Positions 59,634 to 64,000 of a stretch of DNA of 64,000 nucleotides are shown here, piece by piece. The notes under the pieces are model-generated. The model made no database searches. It had not been told where the DNA came from and saw only the letters and a list, made by a program, of their open reading frames with translations. Position 1 is the first letter of the stretch, and every line of letters starts with the position of its first letter. The DNA is taken from the NCBI GenBank assembly GCA_030123605.1, contig CP126123.1, forward strand, positions 1,054,001 to 1,118,000, read 5' to 3'. The DNA comes from Nitrospira sp. (GTDB taxonomy: Bacteria; Nitrospirota; Nitrospiria; Nitrospirales; Nitrospiraceae). A program made the translations under genes and the position numbers.

Positions 59634-60308
59634 TCACTCGCGCCTGCCCGCTTCACCGTTCAATACAAACTCCACCGCTTCGATGCGTACCACAGGCATG
59701 ACCAGTCCTCGTCCCTCTTCTTCGTGTGAAAAGTCGTAGACCAGGGACTCCTCCGGAATGAGCCGGCCGACCATGAGCACATCGACGGCAAGCCGTTCTC
59801 CCTGCTGAAGCCGGGTCTTGAGCCCGAGCGTTCGCTCTCCCGCCAAGGCGATAAGCGTCGTCGGCAGATCCTCATGTTTGAATCGCACCTCACCCCATCC
59901 GGTCCGGTTGAACCTCGGCCCCAAAGCCACACGGAACCCTCCCTCCTGTTCATCGAACCTCGACAATTCACCGGCCCACACAAACGCGATCAACCACTGC
60001 AACGGAGCCTTTCTCTCACGCCCGGCATCGCGTTCGCGATTCAGCGCGAACAGCCGTTCGTCGTGACCTGGGTCGTGGTGCCCGTGCCCGTAGACCTTGG
60101 CCCAATCCGGTGGCCGACCGTCCAGTTCCACCAGAAACTGCTCAATGGCCGATCGATCGATGAGAAGGTGGGTGTGGGGAGGAAGCGTGGTCAACGCGGC
60201 CTCCAGCCCCGTGTGAAGGGGGCGGACACCGAGCGGCTCACCGGCCGGCACCGTTGTCGGTACCGACCAGACCAACCATACAACCGCCACGATGCTTAGC
60301 AGTCGCAT
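59634..60308 (-). CDS. Secreted protein of unknown function
   Basis: A 224-residue protein with an N-terminal signal (hydrophobic 3-18, cleavage near VPAGEP). The mature part has a His-rich stretch (VYGHGHHDPGHDE) near residue 73-85 that could bind metal, and otherwise strand-rich segments. No family recognised. It is the last gene of a three-gene minus-strand unit with an FmdB protein (gap of 16 bases to the preceding gene). Confidence 0.65.
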   Translation of the reverse strand: MRLLSIVAVVWLVWSVPTTVPAGEPLGVRPLHTGLEAALTTLPPHTHLLIDRSAIEQFLVELDGRPPDWAKVYGHGHHDPGHDERLFALNRERDAGRERKAPLQWLIAFVWAGELSRFDEQEGGFRVALGPRFNRTGWGEVRFKHEDLPTTLIALAGERTLGLKTRLQQGERLAVDVLMVGRLIPEESLVYDFSHEEEGRGLVMPVVRIEAVEFVLNGEAGRRE

Positions 60309-60324
60309 GCCGAAGAATGCCCTG

Positions 60325-60645
60325 TTAACGCGCGCCGGGAACCATCAAGCGCTGGAACAGTTCGCGGAGATCTCTGGTTCCCGGATGGTCCCAAGACAAC
60401 AGGCCCGCCTCGACAAGAACTTCGAGACGGGGGATCGGGTCCAGCCGAGCGAGAGCCCTGGGAGGGAACGACTGGGATTTCAAACTCTGGGCATAGACCC
60501 CCAGCCACGACTCGGTGACGGCCCGCAATCCCGGGTCGTCGGGCTTCATCCGTCTCAACCGGACCTCTTGAAGCAATTTGATCAATGGATCGGACTGTGA
60601 AATGGTCCCGATCGCGCGGCGCAGGCGCTCTTCGTACTCGTCCAT
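60325..60645 (-). CDS. Small helical protein of unknown function
   Basis: A 106-residue soluble, mostly helical, charged protein (EEYERLRRAIGTISQ-like N-terminus, then LIKLLQEVRLRRM and ELFQRLMVPGAR). No family recognised. A TTG at 60666 overlapping the fmdB stop (TTGA) would add seven residues; the ATG at 60645 is taken here with low certainty. Both arrangements place it in the same operon as the FmdB gene. Confidence 0.55.
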   Translation of the reverse strand: MDEYEERLRRAIGTISQSDPLIKLLQEVRLRRMKPDDPGLRAVTESWLGVYAQSLKSQSFPPRALARLDPIPRLEVLVEAGLLSWDHPGTRDLRELFQRLMVPGAR

Positions 60646-60662
60646 CGTCGTCCCGTGCGAAG

Positions 60663-60890
60663 TCAATTCATCGAACAGGAACCGGGACCGCGCGGATCAC
60701 CACAAGAGCCGCAGGCACCGCCCGAGCCGGACGAACCGGCCCAACCGGCGGCTGCTCCCACACCGAAGGCGGAAAATTGCTTGTGCAACGCCGTGGCCTT
60801 GCAGGCCGGACAGGCCGGCACGACGGTCCCCTGCACCAAGAGTTCGAAACGATGGTTGCATTCCTGACAGACGTATTCGAAGATGGGCAT
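60663..60890 (-). CDS. FmdB-family zinc-ribbon protein
   Basis: A 75-residue protein beginning MPIFEYVCQECNHRFE, with Cys8-x2-Cys11 and Cys27-x2-Cys30, the FmdB putative regulatory zinc ribbon. The Gly/Ser/Ala-rich tail contains two more cysteine pairs (ACGSCGD, GSCSMN), common in this family. Function is not known; a regulatory role for formamidase is historical. Start fixed by CAAGGAGTCGAG. Confidence 0.85.
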   Translation of the reverse strand: MPIFEYVCQECNHRFELLVQGTVVPACPACKATALHKQFSAFGVGAAAGWAGSSGSGGACGSCGDPRGPGSCSMN

Positions 60891-60968
60891 GTCTCGACTC
60901 CTTGAAATTTGCAACATTATAAGTAAGGGTCGTTCCACTTCGCAATCATGACCGATGGGAGCCCGCAC

Positions 60969-61232
60969 ATGTGGTCGGAAGAGAAAACATTCGTCTTTCG
61001 CATCAGCCTCGAAGCCCGATTCCCCGAGGAGTATGAAGGGCCTCACGACGAACAGGCCTGGCTCCGAGAGTGGGAACTGTCCATGAAACCGGTAGTGATC
61101 AAGAACCTGTTCGAAACCCTGCGGCAATATCCGGCCTGGAACGCGCATGTCCGCAACCGCGGGAAGTCTCCGACAGACGAAATCGAAGTCGCCCTGATCC
61201 GCGACTTTTCACCCGAGCAACAGACGGACTGA
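60969..61232 (+). CDS. Small conserved-looking protein upstream of hemW
   Basis: An 87-residue soluble acidic protein, with KTFVFRISLEARFPEEYEG as a strand followed by helices (EQAWLREWEL, VIKNLFETLRQYPAWN). No family recognised. The ATG at 60969 has GGGAG 7 bases upstream; an ATG at 60948 has none. It precedes hemW by 6 bases and is likely co-transcribed. Confidence 0.6.
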   Translation: MWSEEKTFVFRISLEARFPEEYEGPHDEQAWLREWELSMKPVVIKNLFETLRQYPAWNAHVRNRGKSPTDEIEVALIRDFSPEQQTD

Positions 61233-61238
61233 CCGGCC

Positions 61239-62411
61239 ATGTCTGGACGCACTGGCCGCGGCCTCTATATCCACATCCCCTTCTGTCGCCGGCGCTGCAG
61301 CTTTTGCGCCTTCTACCTCGAAATCCATCAGGCGCGCGTCGCCGAGGAGTTCCTGTCTTCCTTACTGACGGAAATGCGTCTGTACGGTGACCTCCGTCTA
61401 TTTGGACCGGAACCGATGAACTCCATCTATTTCGGCGGCGGAACGCCGACCACCCTCTCTCCTCAGCAACTTACGACCATCCTGTCTGAGGCTAAGCATA
61501 GCTTCGTATTGGCTCATGATGCGGAAGTCACTCTCGAAGCCCATCCGGAGTCGGTCACCCTCGATGGGCTCAGGCACCTGCGCGACGGCGGGTTCACAAG
61601 AATCAGCTTTGGGGCGGAGTCCATGAACCAAGAAGAGTTGGATCTGGTCGGCCGCCCCGGCTCTGTCCTGAACAACACTCACGTCGTGATCGCCGCCCGC
61701 GAGGCAGGTTTTACCGATATCAATCTCGATCTGATGTATGGCCTGCCGGGACAAACCATCGAGAGTTGGATGGCCTCGCTGCAACGCACCATCGACCTCG
61801 CTCCGACCCACCTCTCCTGTTACGCCTTGACGGTCGAAGAGGGGACAGGTCTGCAGACCGCCATTCAACGGGGCACCGCCCCCGCCCCCGACGAGGCGCT
61901 GCAAAACGACATGGAAAGCCTGGCCGAATACCTGCTCGACCATGCGGGGTATACACGCTACGAGCTATCAAACTATTGCCGGTCCGGGTTTGCCAGCCGG
62001 CATAACAAGCTCCACTGGACCGGCGGCCAATACCTGGGCCTGGGACCCAGTGCGCAATCCTATGTCGGGAGCCGCCGCTTCGGAAATGTGAGCGATCTGA
62101 TCGCCTACAACAGATCCCTGCGGGACGGCACCCTTCCGGTGGCGGAATCCGAACAACTCACGAGGCTTGAGGACAGCTGCGAACGGCTGGTCTTCGGTCT
62201 GCGCATGACCGAAGGGATCTCACTTCAGGACAAGGAACTCTTGACACTCCCGCGGCTCAGCGACACGATCCATGAGTTGATCGTCGACGACCTCCTGGAA
62301 CGACAGGGTGAACGCATCCGTCTGACCACACGAGGCCGGCGATACGCGGACAGCGTCGCCGTCACCCTGCTGACAAGCCTGGACCAGCCTGATAGGGTGC
62401 CCTCCCCTTGA
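61239..62411 (+). CDS. hemW: HemW, heme chaperone (CPO-like radical SAM protein)
   Basis: A 390-residue radical SAM protein. The cluster motif is CRRRCSFC with Cys16, Cys20, Cys23, after LYIHIPF. The GGGTPT motif lies at about 67-72, and DLMYGLPGQT near 167. HemW proteins were once called oxygen-independent coproporphyrinogen oxidases, but they bind heme and lack the extra N-terminal residues needed by HemN; this one has the short HemW N-terminus. The C-terminal HemW-specific domain (ERLVFGLRMTEGI) is present. Confidence 0.9.
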   Translation: MSGRTGRGLYIHIPFCRRRCSFCAFYLEIHQARVAEEFLSSLLTEMRLYGDLRLFGPEPMNSIYFGGGTPTTLSPQQLTTILSEAKHSFVLAHDAEVTLEAHPESVTLDGLRHLRDGGFTRISFGAESMNQEELDLVGRPGSVLNNTHVVIAAREAGFTDINLDLMYGLPGQTIESWMASLQRTIDLAPTHLSCYALTVEEGTGLQTAIQRGTAPAPDEALQNDMESLAEYLLDHAGYTRYELSNYCRSGFASRHNKLHWTGGQYLGLGPSAQSYVGSRRFGNVSDLIAYNRSLRDGTLPVAESEQLTRLEDSCERLVFGLRMTEGISLQDKELLTLPRLSDTIHELIVDDLLERQGERIRLTTRGRRYADSVAVTLLTSLDQPDRVPSP

Positions 62412-62463
62412 CTTCCAAGTCCGGCACAGTGAAAAGTAAGAGAGCCGCAAGGAGGAATGCCCG

Positions 62464-62661
62464 ATGCCTGTCAACATGGACCCCAACAAACGTCGCCGAC
62501 GACAGCCGATCGAACAGGTCGCGGCGGCGGACGAACAAGAATCCGTTCAATCGAAACAATTCGGAGAAGACACCGACGCGGATCGCGAGAAGGCCATTGC
62601 GGACGCCGAATTGAAGAATCTTTGGGATGCGACCGAAGTCATCGACATGGACAACTGGTAG
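62464..62661 (+). CDS. Small charged protein (65 aa)
   Basis: A 65-residue hydrophilic protein with a run of four Arg near the N-terminus, then an acidic, helical second half (DADREKAIADAELKNLWDAT). No family recognised. A strong ribosome-binding site (AAGGAGGAATGCCCG) supports it. It lies 52 bases after hemW. Confidence 0.6.
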   Translation: MPVNMDPNKRRRRQPIEQVAAADEQESVQSKQFGEDTDADREKAIADAELKNLWDATEVIDMDNW

Positions 62662-62756
62662 GCAGAACCGTCAGGAACAGGATGCCGTCCTTTCTGTTTG
62701 AGTTCACCTTTACGGCGCGACAACCCGCTTCTGCCCCGTGACAATCACAACGATCG

Positions 62757-63467
62757 ATGGATGCCCCTCTCTCTCCTGGCGCCCTGTTTTACCCCTTTCA
62801 CCTCTGCACCCCCTCCACGCTGGAACTGTTGCTGGAACGTTATCGCACGATCCATTTTCGTGACTACATGGCGCTCCGCCTCACGTCATTGGCCGGAACC
62901 ACGGCCTATCAAGACCGCATGGGGGACGACCACCCGACCCTCGTGATGAGCGGTCGCCTCGTGCAAGGGTACAATGTCAGCGGTCCGCTGGACCCTGCCG
63001 CCGTCGTCGCAGTCGATCAGGACCTTGCCGATCCCCACTGGCGCGGCCTGTTTCATGAGGCCATCCGAAATGATCGGCGATTTCAACGCGGGCTCTTCGA
63101 TCTCACCCATGCCATGCGGATCGGGCCAGCTCTCGTGCCTGGCCCGGCCGCCTTGCTTCGTCTTGTAGAACCACAACGCGCCACCCTGCCCTATAACTTC
63201 ACCCTGGTGCAGAGCCTCTCCAAACCGACCCCCACGCTGGACGAAGCCTATCTGTTCGAATACGGTCTGGCGCTGGTAAAAACCGCCGCCGCGCAGGTGT
63301 ATACCATCCGTCTTGCCCAGGCAGGGCATCTCACGGCTGTGACCGACTCCTACCCCCACCATGCACTGTTGGGCCGTACCCTGGCGCGCGAAGGACTCGA
63401 CCTCGCCAACGAGTGGGTCGGCAATTCGACGGAGCGGCAGTCTCCGCACATCCAATTGTCGTCTTGA
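62757..63467 (+). CDS. Protein of unknown function
   Basis: A 236-residue soluble protein with helix-rich segments and one strand block (TLPYNFTLVQSL). It contains no recognised motif or signal peptide. No ribosome-binding site is evident at the ATG, so the start is uncertain. Base composition matches its neighbours. It stands between the small charged protein gene and a ClpS-like gene on the same strand. Confidence 0.6.
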   Translation: MDAPLSPGALFYPFHLCTPSTLELLLERYRTIHFRDYMALRLTSLAGTTAYQDRMGDDHPTLVMSGRLVQGYNVSGPLDPAAVVAVDQDLADPHWRGLFHEAIRNDRRFQRGLFDLTHAMRIGPALVPGPAALLRLVEPQRATLPYNFTLVQSLSKPTPTLDEAYLFEYGLALVKTAAAQVYTIRLAQAGHLTAVTDSYPHHALLGRTLAREGLDLANEWVGNSTERQSPHIQLSS

Positions 63468-63557
63468 AATCGAAGAGTACCCCTGCCGGCATTTCCGCCT
63501 CCGGTTGCGCAGGGCCCCATGACTCCTGTTACACTCTTTTCCTGACGAGATTACTCC

Positions 63558-63851
63558 ATGAGCACCGCCGTCCCTGTCATAACCCCGGAAGCCCTCGAAA
63601 CGAGCGATGTGGGGACAGGCGACGACCTGGAAGCGCGGGTTATCGTGTTCAATTGCGACTGCCATACGTACCAGCAGGTCATCGCCCTGTTCTGCAAATT
63701 CATTCCGGGGATGAACTCATCCCGCGCATTCGAACTGGCATGGCGCATCGACCATGAGGGACAGGCGACGGTCTATACGGGAGCCCGGAAGCTGGCGGAG
63801 GAGATCGGAAAGAAGCTGGCGGGAGGAGGCTTGCGCGTCGGCGTGCAGTAG
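63558..63851 (+). CDS. Divergent ClpS-like adaptor protein
   Basis: A 97-residue protein. Residues 27-90 follow the ClpS fold: VIVFNCDCHTYQQVIALFCK aligns with the VxLLNDDxT(T/P)MxFV block, and AWRIDHEGQATVYTGARKLAEE aligns with the VHxEGxGxVG block. In ClpS, Asn34, Asp35, Asp36 and His66 bind the N-degron; here Asn32 and Asp34 are kept, but Asp35 is Cys33 and the His66 position is Asp65. It may bind a different N-end residue, or another ligand. It is not next to clpA. Cys33 and Cys35 form a possible redox or metal pair. Confidence 0.6.
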   Translation: MSTAVPVITPEALETSDVGTGDDLEARVIVFNCDCHTYQQVIALFCKFIPGMNSSRAFELAWRIDHEGQATVYTGARKLAEEIGKKLAGGGLRVGVQ

Positions 63852-63869
63852 ACGCCCTACAGCAGGGAG

Positions 63870-63897
63870 GTCTGCGTCGAGCCTGGCCGGCGCAGAC
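63870..63897. terminator. Hairpin between convergent genes at the window end
   Basis: GTCTGCG (63870-63876) and CGCAGAC (63891-63897) pair around a 14-base loop, between the ClpS-like gene and a minus-strand gene ending at 63903. Confidence 0.35.
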
Positions 63898-63902
63898 GAA
63901 TC

Positions 63903-64000
63903 TTATTTCGTCCGTTTTTTCGGAGCCTTCGCTTTTGTGGAATTGGATTTAGCGGCCGACATGGCAGAAACAGCGGCAACTTTCTGGCTGCCTTTTCGGC
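63903..64000 (-). CDS. C-terminal end of a Lys/Ala-rich basic protein (partial)
   Basis: The frame from 64000 down to the TAA at 63905-63903 encodes a tail of about 31 residues rich in Lys, Ala and Ser, ending KAKAPKKRTK. The gene continues beyond the window. Such tails occur on histone H1-like or DNA-binding nucleoid proteins and on ribosome-associated proteins. Too little is visible to decide. Confidence 0.4.
   Translation of the reverse strand, partial: RKGSQKVAAVSAMSAAKSNSTKAKAPKKRTK

Overview
The window reads as chromosomal DNA of a GC-rich Gram-negative bacterium. Evidence for this is the outer-membrane beta-barrel, the many lipobox proteins, LPS-type secretion signals, and dense two-component and c-di-GMP signalling. 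The mix of genes (cobalamin-dependent MetH, a RuBisCO-like protein, a stand-alone OtsA, PilZ and HD-GYP proteins, many conserved proteins without known function) suggests Nitrospirota, probably a Nitrospira. That is inference from gene content, not a database match. Most of the window is ordinary core genome with short operons on both strands.

Layout. 0-8.4 kb: the 3' end of miaB, small secreted proteins, a PolB-type exonuclease, a MutY-MutT pair, a PilZ protein, a DUF2235 hydrolase, an acetate-type transporter and an SDR. 8.4-11.4 kb: a large PAS hybrid histidine kinase. 11.5-18.8 kb: the main accessory region. It is a type III-like restriction-modification operon on the minus strand, transcribed mod, nucleotidyltransferase (MNT), HEPN, res, with a RelE-type toxin-antitoxin pair divergent from it. 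Both sides have recognisable promoters. 18.8-30.3 kb: an IscA-fold protein without cysteines, a Nudix enzyme, an rRNA methyltransferase, otsA, a repeat lipoprotein, lon, msrB and a run of small secreted or membrane proteins. 30.4-40.7 kb: clpX with an unusual zinc finger, an outer-membrane barrel, a DsbA-like protein, a cyclase-family hydrolase, a RuBisCO-like protein, an HD-GYP protein that has lost the HD histidine, a radical SAM protein with a C-x4-C-x2-C cluster motif, a 1-Cys peroxiredoxin with a strong terminator, and a pentapeptide protein. 40.7-46.7 kb: a DUF748 protein behind tRNA-Arg, a TacA/TacT-like toxin-antitoxin pair, and an rph-rdgB-tRNA-Pro unit. 46.7-64 kb: a response regulator with HD-GYP output, metH, several conserved proteins of unknown function, a CADD/PqqC-like di-metal protein, an FGE-like protein, a PAS-receiver-Hpt protein followed by a receiver with a zinc-ribbon tail, an FmdB operon, hemW and a divergent ClpS-like protein.

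Recurring themes are protein quality control (Lon, ClpX, a ClpS-like protein, MsrB), repair of oxidised nucleotides (MutY, MutT, RdgB, peroxiredoxin), and signalling proteins whose key catalytic or phosphoacceptor residues are missing. The most system-like locus is the four-gene Mod-MNT-HEPN-Res cassette at 11.5-18.1 kb with its flanking toxin-antitoxin pair. Starts are assigned mainly from ribosome-binding sites. Promoters and terminators were read by eye and not scored computationally.
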